Part shown: piece by piece, positions 43,926-52,585 of the stretch
How the letters are laid out: the number at the start of each line of letters is the position of its first letter
How positions within the stretch are numbered: position 1 is the stretch's first letter
Origin: Desulfitobacterium hafniense DCB-2
Lineage (GTDB): Bacteria > Bacillota > Desulfitobacteriia > Desulfitobacteriales > Desulfitobacteriaceae
Assembly: GCF_000021925.1 (NCBI RefSeq)
Contig: NC_011830.1
Location: 1,388,501-1,452,500 of the forward strand
Length of the DNA: 64,000 nucleotides
Direction of reading: 5' to 3'
Translations under genes and position numbers: made by a program
Notes under the pieces: generated by a model
Databases searched by the model: none
What the model was told of the DNA's origin: nothing
The model's input: the letters and a program-made list of their open reading frames with translations, nothing else

Positions 43926-45548
43926 TTATCCCTCGGGTTCATCCATCTTGCCAAGTCCATAGGAATTCATTTTGTTTAAAATTGTTGTATTGGAGACGCC
44001 CAGTATTTTACCCGCCTTACGCGAAGAGGGATGTTCCGCCAGCACCTTAAGTAAAACTTGACGTTCCACTTGAGCAACAATGTCTTTAAGGGGAGGCCAG
44101 GGTTCGCCAAAAGGAATGATAAGTTGATGAGCTGTGTTTTCCGATTCAGACACAGGAAGCGCCGGTGTCAAATCCCCCCACTCATAGAAAGAATCGGGCT
44201 TGATCTCTGAGTTCGAATTTAAATTAATAATTCTCTCCAGGAGATTCTCCAGTTGACGAACATTGCCGGGCCATTTTTGAGCCCTGAGCAGGTCCGCGCT
44301 TTCCTTGGTAAGGTGCACTTCGGATTTGCCAAGCTTTCTGGCAATCTTTCGGGTTAAGACTTGGGCGATCAAAGGGATATCTTCAGGTCTCTCCCGCAAT
44401 GAGGGAATATGCAGGGGAATCACATTGAGGCGATAATAAAGATCCTCCCTGAACTGTCCTTTATCAATCAACTCTTCGAGATTGCGGTGAGTGGCGGCAA
44501 TGATTCGTACATCCACAGGGATCTCTTTCGAACCTCCGATACGGCGAATCGTTCCTTCCTGCAGTACTCTAAGCAAGCGCACCTGAACCTGAGGCGTGAT
44601 TTCCCCGATCTCATCAAGGAAAAGGGTGCCCCCGTGAGCCTGCTCGAAAAGCCCTTTCTTCCCTCCTTTAGTTGCTCCGGTAAAAGAGCCTTCCTCGTAA
44701 CCAAAGAGTTCACTCTCCAACAAGGTATCCGGTAAAGCCGCACAATTAATAGGAATGAAGGCTTGTCGGGAACGCGGACTTTCGGCATGAATAGCTTTGG
44801 CGAACAGTTCCTTTCCTGTGCCGCTTTCTCCCCGCAGGAGTATGGTGGAGGTTCCCCGGGCTACTGTTTTGGCGGTCTCAATGAGATCCCGCATACGCCG
44901 GCTCTCATAGATGATACTATCAAAGTTTATAGACTGAGGCTTACGTTCAACCTTGGAGAGGAGTTCTTCCACTTGACGAAAATCTTTGATGGTCATGACT
45001 CCCCCAATGATTTGTCCTCGCTTATTGAGGATGGGGACACCACTTGTCAAAAAGTGTATGAGCTTCTGGTTTTTTCGAATCTTGCGCTCTTTTAAGCTAT
45101 AAGGAATTCCTGTTTTTAAGGTTTCGAAAATTGGAGCATCTGCTTCAAATAAGAGTTCCGCATCTTGGTTCAAAGCCTCCTCCGGGGTCGTATGAAAAAT
45201 TTGTGCCGCAACTTCATTAATATGAGTCACTTTATGGTTTGTATTGACGGCGATGATTCCTTCGCTTACTAAGTCGAGAATCGTTTTTAATTCCTGCTCC
45301 CGCCGTTCATAAGGCATGTAATCAACAAGAGTTACTGATACGACACCCTGAACGGTAAGGAGGTCCCGGATGAGAGTCTCCGATCCCTCCTGATCAGGAG
45401 AACGAAATTTAATCATCATTTGCTGCCCATGAGAGACTTCCATGACGATTTTATCAGCGTTATGATCTTCAAAGCGCTGAAATATGTCATAACCTAAACC
45501 GGGGCGATCGACAAAATCAATGCGTACAATAAATTCCGGTGATTCCAT
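43926..45548 (-). CDS. TyrR-like sigma-54-dependent transcriptional activator
   Basis: 540 residues with TyrR architecture. An N-terminal ACT-like domain (FIVRIDFVDRPGLGYDIFQ, to about 75) for amino-acid sensing is followed by a PAS domain (ILDLVSEGIIAVN, about 85-195). The AAA+ domain has Walker A GESGTGKE (near 238), the sigma-54 contact loop GSFTGATKGG (consensus GAFTGA) and Walker B GGTLFLDEIGE. The C-terminal TyrR-type helix-turn-helix is SSRKAGKILGVSNTTILNKM. Unlike E. coli TyrR, it keeps the sigma-54 contact loop, so it should activate the two -24/-12 promoters nearby. It is transcribed as a single gene. Confidence 0.9.
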   Translation of the reverse strand: MESPEFIVRIDFVDRPGLGYDIFQRFEDHNADKIVMEVSHGQQMMIKFRSPDQEGSETLIRDLLTVQGVVSVTLVDYMPYERREQELKTILDLVSEGIIAVNTNHKVTHINEVAAQIFHTTPEEALNQDAELLFEADAPIFETLKTGIPYSLKERKIRKNQKLIHFLTSGVPILNKRGQIIGGVMTIKDFRQVEELLSKVERKPQSINFDSIIYESRRMRDLIETAKTVARGTSTILLRGESGTGKELFAKAIHAESPRSRQAFIPINCAALPDTLLESELFGYEEGSFTGATKGGKKGLFEQAHGGTLFLDEIGEITPQVQVRLLRVLQEGTIRRIGGSKEIPVDVRIIAATHRNLEELIDKGQFREDLYYRLNVIPLHIPSLRERPEDIPLIAQVLTRKIARKLGKSEVHLTKESADLLRAQKWPGNVRQLENLLERIINLNSNSEIKPDSFYEWGDLTPALPVSESENTAHQLIIPFGEPWPPLKDIVAQVERQVLLKVLAEHPSSRKAGKILGVSNTTILNKMNSYGLGKMDEPEG

Positions 45549-45652
45549 GCTGTCACCCTCTCGAAATTCTAATTATGATTAATGGGATGATTGTAAATTC
45601 GCTACTATTATAGCATTAACATTTGAATCCACCTAGAGACCCCTAAAAAAGA

Positions 45653-45677
45653 AAAAGCCGGCGATTTCGCCGACTGA
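45653..45677 (-). terminator. Terminator after glnN
   Basis: On the minus strand AGTCGGCGAAATCGCCGGCT forms a tight hairpin followed by TTTTTCTTTTTT, about 20 bases after the glnN stop. Confidence 0.88.
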
Positions 45678-45696
45678 GTAAAGGTATAATAACTTG

Positions 45697-47790
45697 CTAT
45701 AGTCTAAAGAGCATTTTAGTGTAGGAAGGCAAGGGCCACATGTCATAGTCCACAAGTACTTCCAGTTGGTCAGCTGTCTGGCGCAGTTCATTCATGGCTT
45801 TAAAGACCACGTCCCGGTAATAGATGCCTTGCTTATAGGCGTCTCCGTGAAGCTGTTTTGCTGCACAGGTTGCATCTTGAAGAGCTTTGGTTTTAAAACT
45901 GAGTTCCTTGAGCAAAGGGGATATTTCGTTGAGTAAAGACCTTTGCGCCAGTACCTCCGCTTCCGGGTCCGCTGTGCGGATGGTATTGATAGAATGAGCC
46001 AGTTCTGTGGAATAACGCATGACGGCGGGGAGAATTTGGCGCTTGGCGACATCCACCATGGTCAGGGCTTCAATATTGATGGTTTTGGAGTATTGTTCCA
46101 AATAAATTTCATAACGGGAGTGGAGTTCGGTGGCACTGAAGACGCCATGATGCTTAAAGAGTTCAATGGTTTTTTCACTGATCAGTGCGGAAATGGCTTC
46201 CACTGTGGAAGAGAGATTGGGAAGACCCCGTCTTGCGGCCTCCTTAACCCACTCTTCAGAGTAACCATTGCCGTCGAAGACGACACGGGAATGATGGATG
46301 GCGATTTCTTGAAGGATAGCTTGCAGCTCGCCATGGAAATCCTCAGCTTTTTCCAGGCGGTCAGCCATTTGCGAGAGCACTTCAGCGACGATAGTGTTGA
46401 TCACTACATTAGGACCGGCAATGGAAAGGGAAGAGGGAACCATACGGAATTCAAATTTATTGCCGGTAAAGGCAAAGGGGGAGGTCCGGTTGCGGTCTGT
46501 GGAATCCTTGGGCAGGGACGGCAGGGTTGATACACCAATGGTCAATTCGCCGCCCTGTTTGGATGAGTTGGGTTTGCCGTTTTTAAGCTGCTCGATAATG
46601 TCGGATAATTCATCACCAAGGAAAATGGAGATAATGGCGGGGGGGGCTTCATTGGCTCCCAGACGATGATCATTGCCAGAGTTAGCTGCAGATGCCCGCA
46701 AAAGGTCAGCATATTCATCCACAGCTTTGATGACGGCACAAATGAAGGTCAGGAACTGTGCGTTTTCGTGGGGAGTCTTACCGGGCTCCAGCAGATTAAC
46801 TCCTTCATCGGTGCTTAAAGACCAGTTGTTGTGTTTGCCTGAACCGTTGACACCGGCAAAGGGTTTTTCATGAAGAAGGCAGGCCAGGCCATGACGGTTA
46901 GCCACTTTGTGCAAAGTATCCATGATAATTTGATTATGGTCTGTAGCAATATTCGTACTGGTGAATATAGGAGCAATCTCATATTGGCCGGGAGCTGCTT
47001 CTTTATGTTGGGTTTTGGCCAGGACACCCAGCTTCCAGAGCTCGATATTGACTTCCTGCATAAAAGCAGTAACCCGCTCATTGATGATGCCAAAATAATG
47101 GTCTTCCATTTCCTGACCTTTGGGAGGTAGAACACCAAATAGGGTACGACCTGTAAGCATGAGGTCCAAACGTTTTTGATGGTATTTTTTTTCAATGAGA
47201 AAGTATTCTTGTTCGGCACCGACTGTAGGAGTAACCCGTTTGGCTGTGGTGTTGCCGAATAAGCGCAGGATACGCAGGGCTTGTTTGGAAATGGTTTCCA
47301 TGGAACGGAGGAGGGGGGTTTTTTTATCTAAGGCCTCCCCGGTGTAAGAACAGAAGGCGGTAGGAATGCAGAGGATAACTTTGCCTGCATCTTCTCGTAA
47401 AAAGGCCGGTGAAGTGCAATCCCAGGCAGTATACCCTCTGGCTTCAAAGGTGGAACGGATTCCGCCGTTGGGAAAGGAAGAAGCATCAGGCTCACCCTTA
47501 ATCAGCTCTTTACCGGAAAACTCCATAATTACTTTGCCGTCACTGGTGGGGGAAATAAATGAGTCGTGTTTTTCCGCGGTAAAACCGGTCATGGGCTGGA
47601 ACCAGTGAGTATAATGGGTTGCCCCGTTTTCAATTGCCCAATCCTTCATAGCGTTAGCCACGACTTCGGCCACTTCTAATTGCAGAGGAAGGCCTTCATC
47701 AATGGTTTTGTGGAGTGCCTTATACGTATTTTTGGGTAATCTCTCACGCATCACGGCGTCATTAAATACATTTTTACCGAAGAAATCCAT
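45697..47790 (-). CDS. glnN: Type III glutamine synthetase
   Basis: 697 residues, the length of GSIII rather than the roughly 450 of GSI. It forms glutamine from glutamate, ammonia and ATP. Recognised blocks are THYTHWFQPMTG, VGAEQEYFLIEKKY, GVNGSGKHNNWSLS, HRLGANEAPPAIIS and DRNRTSPFAFTGNKFEFR, all GSIII signatures. The ATG at 47790 follows AAGGAGAGG. It fits the adjoining nitrogen block. Confidence 0.94.
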   Translation of the reverse strand: MDFFGKNVFNDAVMRERLPKNTYKALHKTIDEGLPLQLEVAEVVANAMKDWAIENGATHYTHWFQPMTGFTAEKHDSFISPTSDGKVIMEFSGKELIKGEPDASSFPNGGIRSTFEARGYTAWDCTSPAFLREDAGKVILCIPTAFCSYTGEALDKKTPLLRSMETISKQALRILRLFGNTTAKRVTPTVGAEQEYFLIEKKYHQKRLDLMLTGRTLFGVLPPKGQEMEDHYFGIINERVTAFMQEVNIELWKLGVLAKTQHKEAAPGQYEIAPIFTSTNIATDHNQIIMDTLHKVANRHGLACLLHEKPFAGVNGSGKHNNWSLSTDEGVNLLEPGKTPHENAQFLTFICAVIKAVDEYADLLRASAANSGNDHRLGANEAPPAIISIFLGDELSDIIEQLKNGKPNSSKQGGELTIGVSTLPSLPKDSTDRNRTSPFAFTGNKFEFRMVPSSLSIAGPNVVINTIVAEVLSQMADRLEKAEDFHGELQAILQEIAIHHSRVVFDGNGYSEEWVKEAARRGLPNLSSTVEAISALISEKTIELFKHHGVFSATELHSRYEIYLEQYSKTINIEALTMVDVAKRQILPAVMRYSTELAHSINTIRTADPEAEVLAQRSLLNEISPLLKELSFKTKALQDATCAAKQLHGDAYKQGIYYRDVVFKAMNELRQTADQLEVLVDYDMWPLPSYTKMLFRL

Positions 47791-48119
47791 CTCTTATCCT
47801 CTCCTTATTACGACTAAACAGAAAAAGACCCCCATTGGACTCTCTTGCGCAAGAAAATCTCTACTGAGCGTCTTAACTCTCGAAATGCCTTATTCATAAA
47901 AATAGCATATCTCATTGTAAAAAACAAGACAGGAGCAGGCATTAGAAATAATTTCTTCTGACAAGAGTATCCCGAATGAACCACTGCTCTCGCATAGGCT
48001 TTAAGCGCTTCAACAAAATATGGTCTTTTATTTCGACATATATTGCTGATTTATTTGAAGATATGTATAATTTGTTGAAAAAGAAAAAAATTTAGGATGT
48101 TTCTGAGAGGGGTAAAAGA
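47791..48119. other. Intergenic region between glnN and the chemoreceptor gene
   Basis: A 329-base gap between divergent genes. It contains a perfect 12-base palindrome, TCTTGCGCAAGA (47843-47854), about 55 bases before the glnN start, which could be an operator, and a sigma-A promoter for the chemoreceptor (48043-48071). No glutamine riboswitch core and no -24/-12 promoter was recognised for glnN. Confidence 0.5.
48043..48071 (+). promoter_or_regulatory. Sigma-A promoter candidate for the chemoreceptor gene
   Basis: TTGCTG (48043-48048), a 17-base spacer and TATAAT (48066-48071) lie about 50 bases upstream of the ATG at 48120. Confidence 0.55.
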
Positions 48120-50096
48120 ATGGTTTTCTCGATTAGACAAAAGATAACGGCAGTCATACTTTTTGCAGCCCTGATCCCGACAGCGCTGCTGGGGTTCTTT
48201 AGCTACAAGGGAGCGAGTAATGCGCTGGAAAATGAGCTTAAGAATACAGCAGAACAATCGATGCAACGTATACAAGATTCCACGACATTGTATCTTGAAG
48301 GATATGAACAAAATCTAAAGCGGCTGGGAATGGAAGATCGTATTCTGATTGCCGCCCTGCAGGGGGAAAGTGAGGAGGCTTTGCAGAGCTTCCAAATTTA
48401 TAAAGAGAGCAACCCTGACATCTTGAATATTTATTTAGGAACAAAGAGTGGGGAGATGATTGTGTACCCCGCGGCAGAGTTGCCTCCGGGTTTTGATCCA
48501 ACGGCTACGGATTGGTACCGGCAGGCGGCAGGCAGCGGGCAGATTATTTGGACCGAACCCTATGTGGATACAGCGACAAAAAGGTTAGTGGTGTCAGCGG
48601 CCAGACCTGTCCTGGACCCATCCACAAAGGAATTAACCGGGGTGGTGGGCGTTGATATTGCCCTCGATACTTTAAGTGCTTTAGTTGGGGATATGAAGAT
48701 TGGCCGTCAGGGCTATATCTTCCTTTTGGATCAAAGCGGCAAAATTATGACGCATCCTGACCCTGCCTTGATTGGGGAAGAGATCCCTGTGGAAGAACTT
48801 AAGAAGGCCGTGGCTCAGGAACAAGGAATTGTCGATTATACATATGGTGGAGAAGAGCAATTCAGTGTCATTGCGGCCTATCCCAAGACCCAGTGGAAGT
48901 TCGTTGGCGTATTAGGATATAACGAGATCAATAAAGCGGTCTCCCAAATCCTCAGAAATACTTTGACCTATTGTGTAATTTTTGCCGCGTTAGCTATAGT
49001 TTTTGGAATACTTGCCACCCGTGGCTTCACTAAAGCCCTTAAAGCCTTGTTTGCCTATAGCGAGAAAATTGGTTCCGGGGATTTTACAGTTCGGGCCAGG
49101 GCCTTGTCCCGGGATGAAACCGGTGCATTGACCAACACCTTAAATCAAATGGTCATTCAGTTGGCGGGTCTGATCGGAAATATTAAGCATGTTGCTGAAG
49201 AGATGAATACCTCTGCCGAAAAGTTGGCAGCCAGTGCCGAGGAGACGATGGCCTCCAGTGAAGAGATTAATGCCACAGCAGCTCAGATTGCCGGCGGTGC
49301 TTCCGACCAAGCGGCTCAGGCGGAAAAAGGTACTCGAATGGTTACGGAACTTGCCACAAAAATCCAAACCCTCGGGGCGAACTCGGTGGAAATGGTTAAC
49401 TCCTCCATGGATGCTAAACAGGCCAATGAGCGGGGGCTGCAGTCGGTTGAGCATTTGCGTGTAAAAACGGAAGACAGCAGCTTAGCTGTTGATCAGATCA
49501 GTGAAGTGATCCGTAATCTTGATGGTAAATCCCAAGCTATTGGCAGTATTCTTGCTGCAATTACAAATATTGCAGAGCAAACCAATCTCTTGGCTTTAAA
49601 TGCTTCCATTGAAGCTGCCCGGGCCGGAGAGGCCGGTCGGGGATTCTCCGTGGTGGCGGATGAGATCCGTAAGCTTGCTGAGCAATCTGCTCAATCGGTC
49701 CAAGGTATTGAAGGGATTGTGGAAGATATTCAAAGGGAGAGCTATCATGCGGTGGGTGTGATGAAAGAAGTGAAGAATCACTCCCAAGCCACTGTGCAAT
49801 CTGTGGCGGATGTCAGCCAATCCTTTGCTGAGATATCTCAAGCCATGGCTGCAATTAGAGAAAAAATTGCGCATACTACGGCTTTGATTCAAGAAATGAC
49901 CATGGATTCGAATCAAGTCGTGGACGTGATTCAGAATATCTCCGCAGTAACCGAGGAAACCGCTGCCGCATCAGAAGAAGTGAGTGCATCCATGGAGCAA
50001 ACAGCCAGTGCTTTTAGCAATGTAGTCAAAACGGCAGAAGAACTTGAACAGCTGGCCGGAAAATTAAGTCTGGAAATTGCTCAGTTCAAAATTTAA
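48120..50096 (+). CDS. Methyl-accepting chemotaxis protein with dCache sensor domain
   Basis: 658 residues. An N-terminal membrane helix (TAVILFAALIPTALLGFFSY) precedes an extracytoplasmic double-Cache domain (about 35-280; TDWYRQAAGSGQIIWTEPYV, KRLVVSAARPV, GVVGVDIAL are typical and often bind amino acids or carboxylates). A second membrane helix, a HAMP domain and the signalling domain follow, with the hairpin tip in IAEQTNLLALNASIEAARAG and GRGFSVVADEIRKLAEQ. The ligand is unknown. A GAGAGGGG site precedes the ATG, and a terminator follows at 50134. Confidence 0.93.
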   Translation: MVFSIRQKITAVILFAALIPTALLGFFSYKGASNALENELKNTAEQSMQRIQDSTTLYLEGYEQNLKRLGMEDRILIAALQGESEEALQSFQIYKESNPDILNIYLGTKSGEMIVYPAAELPPGFDPTATDWYRQAAGSGQIIWTEPYVDTATKRLVVSAARPVLDPSTKELTGVVGVDIALDTLSALVGDMKIGRQGYIFLLDQSGKIMTHPDPALIGEEIPVEELKKAVAQEQGIVDYTYGGEEQFSVIAAYPKTQWKFVGVLGYNEINKAVSQILRNTLTYCVIFAALAIVFGILATRGFTKALKALFAYSEKIGSGDFTVRARALSRDETGALTNTLNQMVIQLAGLIGNIKHVAEEMNTSAEKLAASAEETMASSEEINATAAQIAGGASDQAAQAEKGTRMVTELATKIQTLGANSVEMVNSSMDAKQANERGLQSVEHLRVKTEDSSLAVDQISEVIRNLDGKSQAIGSILAAITNIAEQTNLLALNASIEAARAGEAGRGFSVVADEIRKLAEQSAQSVQGIEGIVEDIQRESYHAVGVMKEVKNHSQATVQSVADVSQSFAEISQAMAAIREKIAHTTALIQEMTMDSNQVVDVIQNISAVTEETAAASEEVSASMEQTASAFSNVVKTAEELEQLAGKLSLEIAQFKI

Positions 50097-50133
50097 TTAA
50101 AGCAAGCATTGAATTAAGCTTTTAAAAAAGATA

Positions 50134-50170
50134 GCCCAACAGATGAAACCATTGTCTGTTGGGCATTTTT
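50134..50170 (+). terminator. Terminator after the chemoreceptor gene
   Basis: GCCCAACAGA (50134-50143) pairs with TCTGTTGGGC (50155-50164), followed by ATTTTTATT. Confidence 0.9.
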
Positions 50171-50241
50171 ATTCGCATAGTTTCTCCCTTTTTGAGGATA
50201 ATAAATTCGACTACTTATAGCTAAATTAAAGGAGGGTTCGT

Positions 50242-51072
50242 ATGTTTAAACATATCAAGGATATGGAATACACCGTACGTGTCGATCGCCCCGATCCTCG
50301 TTTTGCTAATCTCTTGCTTGAACAGTTTGGTGGACCCCATGGAGAATTGAAAGCGGCAATGCAATATTTCTCTCAAGCCGTTGGCTGCAACGATCCTAAG
50401 CTTCGGGATATGCTGCAGGATATCGCGGCAGAGGAGTTAAGCCACTTTGAGATGGTTGGGGAATGTATCGCCATGCTTCTTGGCCCAACTGATAATGTAT
50501 CCCGGGATTTTCCGGCGATTCACATGGCGCTCTTACCTGCAGGACCGATTATTACGAATTCCATGGGCGCTCCTTGGACCGCGGCTTATATCGAGACCAC
50601 CGGCGATCTTTATACAGATTTAGCCTCCAATTCATCGGCCGAACTTCGGGCAAAACTAATCTATGAGCGTTTGCTTCAACAAACTGACGATGCAGGTGTA
50701 AAAGATATGATTCGTTTCCTCCTCAGTCGGGAAGAATCTCATAACTTCTCCTTTTTGCAGGCGCTGGAAACTCTAAAAGGCACGGGAACAGATGCGAATT
50801 TCCGGGATACTGAATTCACGAAGAAGTATATGAATCTATCCACCGGTGCGGGGGATGCCCGTGGTCCATGGAACCAGGGCAATGGCATCCAATATGAGGA
50901 GAATCCTAATGAAAAGTATGGTGGACCCGCAGCATATGGCCAAGACCTTGGTGCAGACAGCAAGGGAGAAATTGGCCCCGGCTATAGTGATAGCACACGA
51001 AATAATCCCCAGTACACTCAACCCAAGGCACCTACCCCTAATGTAGCGGGGCAGGAAAAACCGGTGCACTAA
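50242..51072 (+). CDS. Manganese catalase family protein
   Basis: 276 residues of the ferritin-like di-manganese catalase fold (also CotJC of spore coats). Metal ligands are visible in GPHGELKAAMQYFSQA and DIAAEELSHFEMVGE for the first half, and in LIYERLLQQTDD and SREESHNFSF for the second. The C-terminal 75 residues are Gly/Pro/Asn-rich and likely wrap the oligomer. It should dismutate hydrogen peroxide. The ATG at 50242 follows AAAGGAGGG. Confidence 0.9.
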   Translation: MFKHIKDMEYTVRVDRPDPRFANLLLEQFGGPHGELKAAMQYFSQAVGCNDPKLRDMLQDIAAEELSHFEMVGECIAMLLGPTDNVSRDFPAIHMALLPAGPIITNSMGAPWTAAYIETTGDLYTDLASNSSAELRAKLIYERLLQQTDDAGVKDMIRFLLSREESHNFSFLQALETLKGTGTDANFRDTEFTKKYMNLSTGAGDARGPWNQGNGIQYEENPNEKYGGPAAYGQDLGADSKGEIGPGYSDSTRNNPQYTQPKAPTPNVAGQEKPVH

Positions 51073-51096
51073 ACCCGAGTATGCATTGCACTATGA

Positions 51097-51145
51097 AAAT
51101 GCTCCCTGAGAAGAGGTAAACCTGATTCTCCAGGGAGCATTGTTT
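51097..51145. terminator. Bidirectional terminator between Mn catalase and trmO genes
   Basis: AATGCTCCCTGAGAA pairs with TTCTCCAGGGAGCATT around GAGGTAAACCTGA, between two convergent genes. Confidence 0.85.
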
Positions 51146-51160
51146 GTTATCAGCACTAGA

Positions 51161-51778
51161 TCAATGGTTATGGTCGTGGGAGTGTTTATGAGCATGGTCG
51201 TGGGAGTGCTCATGGGCATGGTCGTGGGAGTGCTCATGGGCATGGTCGTGGGAGTGCTCATGGGCATGGTCGTGGGAGTGCTCATGAGCATGGTCGTGGG
51301 GGAGGCCCAGGAAATGAGCCAGGAGATGCTCCTTGTCGGGAAGGGTATCCATCCAGCCGTCATTGGCATCAGCCTTTATATCAATGGACTTAATATAGGG
51401 TTTAATATCCAATAGAGGCGTACCATTATAGGCATCAATGCTGGAAATGAGAATCTCGTTTCCTTCAATTCCTCTAAGCTCCACCACACTTAAGCCGAGA
51501 GGGTTGGGACGGCGGGGAGAGCGGCTGGCAAAAACCCCCACTTCCAATTCGGGCGCTATAGACGGGTTAACTTTTAAACTCTTTTCAGATACCTTGTCAA
51601 GGTAAAAAAGCAGTGTAATGTAGCGATAAGATGAAAGCTCGCTCAATCCCTCGACATACTCAGGGTTAAGGGAAATCCAGAATTCCCCGGGAGCGTCCTG
51701 CACAGGTTGCTCAGGAATCGGCAGTGTTGGTATATAGGGAGTATGAATGGTCCCGATGGATTTCAATTCAATGCTCAT
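51161..51778 (-). CDS. trmO: TrmO/TsaA-family tRNA m6t6A37 methyltransferase with 45-residue histidine tail
   Basis: 205 residues. The first 155 match TrmO (YaeB, formerly VirR), which methylates N6-threonylcarbamoyladenosine-37 of tRNA with SAM: SIGTIHTPY, SRSPRRPNPLGLSVVELRG and YNGTPLLDIKPYI are family blocks. The last 45 residues are five units of HDHAHEHS (one with K) plus HDHNH, giving 23 histidines and a probable Ni/Zn/Co-binding tail. ATG 51778 is preferred to TTG 51787. It follows cooT directly, so the two are co-transcribed. Confidence 0.85.
   Translation of the reverse strand: MSIELKSIGTIHTPYIPTLPIPEQPVQDAPGEFWISLNPEYVEGLSELSSYRYITLLFYLDKVSEKSLKVNPSIAPELEVGVFASRSPRRPNPLGLSVVELRGIEGNEILISSIDAYNGTPLLDIKPYIKSIDIKADANDGWMDTLPDKEHLLAHFLGLPHDHAHEHSHDHAHEHSHDHAHEHSHDHAHEHSHDHAHKHSHDHNH
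51170..51303. repeat. 24-base tandem repeat encoding the TrmO histidine tail
   Basis: About 5.5 nearly identical units of ATGGTCGTGGGAGTGCTCAT+GGGC, starting at 51170, 51194, 51218, 51242, 51266 and a partial one at 51290. Such identical in-frame units can change number by slippage, so tail length may vary between strains. Confidence 0.9.
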
Positions 51779-51783
51779 ACATA

Positions 51784-51972
51784 TCAACCTTTCTCAAGCA
51801 CAATGCGATGATTGAGCAAATTCATATCCTTAATACTCGCTCTGATAAACTTTTGCTTGCCGTAAATATCGACGAGCTTCAGCCCTTCGTCATGAGGTTC
51901 GATAATATCCACCGCTTCCATAAATAGAACTTCCTCAACACCATCTTTCAAATAAGCATTTGCTTCACACAT
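51784..51972 (-). CDS. CooT-family nickel-binding protein
   Basis: 62 residues. The start is decided by the ribosome site: AAGGAGG (minus strand, 51980-51986) is seven bases from ATG 51972 but only one from ATG 51978. The product then begins MCEANAYLKDG, placing a cysteine at position 2, the Ni(II) ligand in CooT homodimers. The rest (EVLFMEAVDIIEPHDEG, VDIYGKQKFIRASIKDMN) forms the small beta-barrel of this family. CooT was described as a nickel chaperone for CO dehydrogenase; the partner here is unknown. The stop is five bases before trmO. Confidence 0.82.
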   Translation of the reverse strand: MCEANAYLKDGVEEVLFMEAVDIIEPHDEGLKLVDIYGKQKFIRASIKDMNLLNHRIVLEKG

Positions 51973-52066
51973 TGCCATTCCTCCTTATCATGAGTAACAT
52001 ACCTAAAGTATTTTAACGCCCAATCCTTTCGTGCTGTATATGTTAATGCGAAAAGAGTGCTAAAAA

Positions 52067-52105
52067 GCCATGGAGACACCATTGTAACGGCAAGACCTCC
52101 ATGGC
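52067..52105 (-). terminator. Orphan terminator-like hairpin upstream of the tautomerase gene
   Basis: GCCATGGAG (52067-52075) and CTCCATGGC (52097-52105) are perfect arms around 21 bases. On the minus strand the hairpin is followed by TTTTTAGC, as in an intrinsic terminator, but no minus-strand gene precedes it. The 264-base gap otherwise holds a small CTTAATA/TATTAAG hairpin just before the tautomerase ribosome site. Confidence 0.55.
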
Positions 52106-52236
52106 CTTATTAATCCATTCCTTTATCATGGTTATTCTCCATTCATTGAAATTTTCCTTCTTTATTTTTACATGTTTCGGTTATAATTCGGGAAGCTTAA
52201 TAGATGTATTAAGAAGCTTTTTGGAGGTGTCATTTT

Positions 52237-52452
52237 ATGCCAATGATTCATTTCGATGGTCCTGTACTTACTATGGATCAGAAGCGAAGTCTGATTCATG
52301 GAATATCCCAAGCAGCCTCTCAAGCAACAGGATTGCCAATGGCCTCCTTTACTGTTGTTCTCGATGAGCATGAGTACAGCAACTTTGGTATCGGGGGAGA
52401 AGTATTGGTTGAGTCTAATTTTTGGGCTAAGGTTAAAGAGATTAAAGACTAG
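52237..52452 (+). CDS. 4-Oxalocrotonate tautomerase family protein
   Basis: 71 residues. The catalytic Pro is exposed after Met removal (MPMIHFDGP), the hallmark of this superfamily. FGIGGEVLVES and the overall length of 60-75 residues also fit. The substrate (a 2-hydroxydienoate or other enol) is not indicated by neighbours. GGAGGTG precedes the ATG, and a terminator follows at 52482. Confidence 0.8.
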   Translation: MPMIHFDGPVLTMDQKRSLIHGISQAASQATGLPMASFTVVLDEHEYSNFGIGGEVLVESNFWAKVKEIKD

Positions 52453-52481
52453 GATGAGTATTTTCAATCTGGCGAAGCTAT

Positions 52482-52513
52482 AAAGCTAGCGGAAATCCCC
52501 GCTAGCTTTATTT
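52482..52513 (+). terminator. Terminator after the tautomerase gene
   Basis: AAAGCTAGCGG pairs with CCGCTAGCTTT around a short AAATCC loop and is followed by ATTTT. Confidence 0.88.
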
Positions 52514-52585
52514 TGCTATTGAAAAAATTCCACTTTTAGAGGATGATTAATAAATAGGTCGAGAATCAGAAAAGTGGGTGAAACG

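Noticed and set aside
47843..47854. 12-base palindrome TCTTGCGCAAGA upstream of glnN as a GlnR-type operator
   Set aside because: It does not match the GlnR consensus (TGTNAN7TNACA); kept only as an unassigned palindrome.
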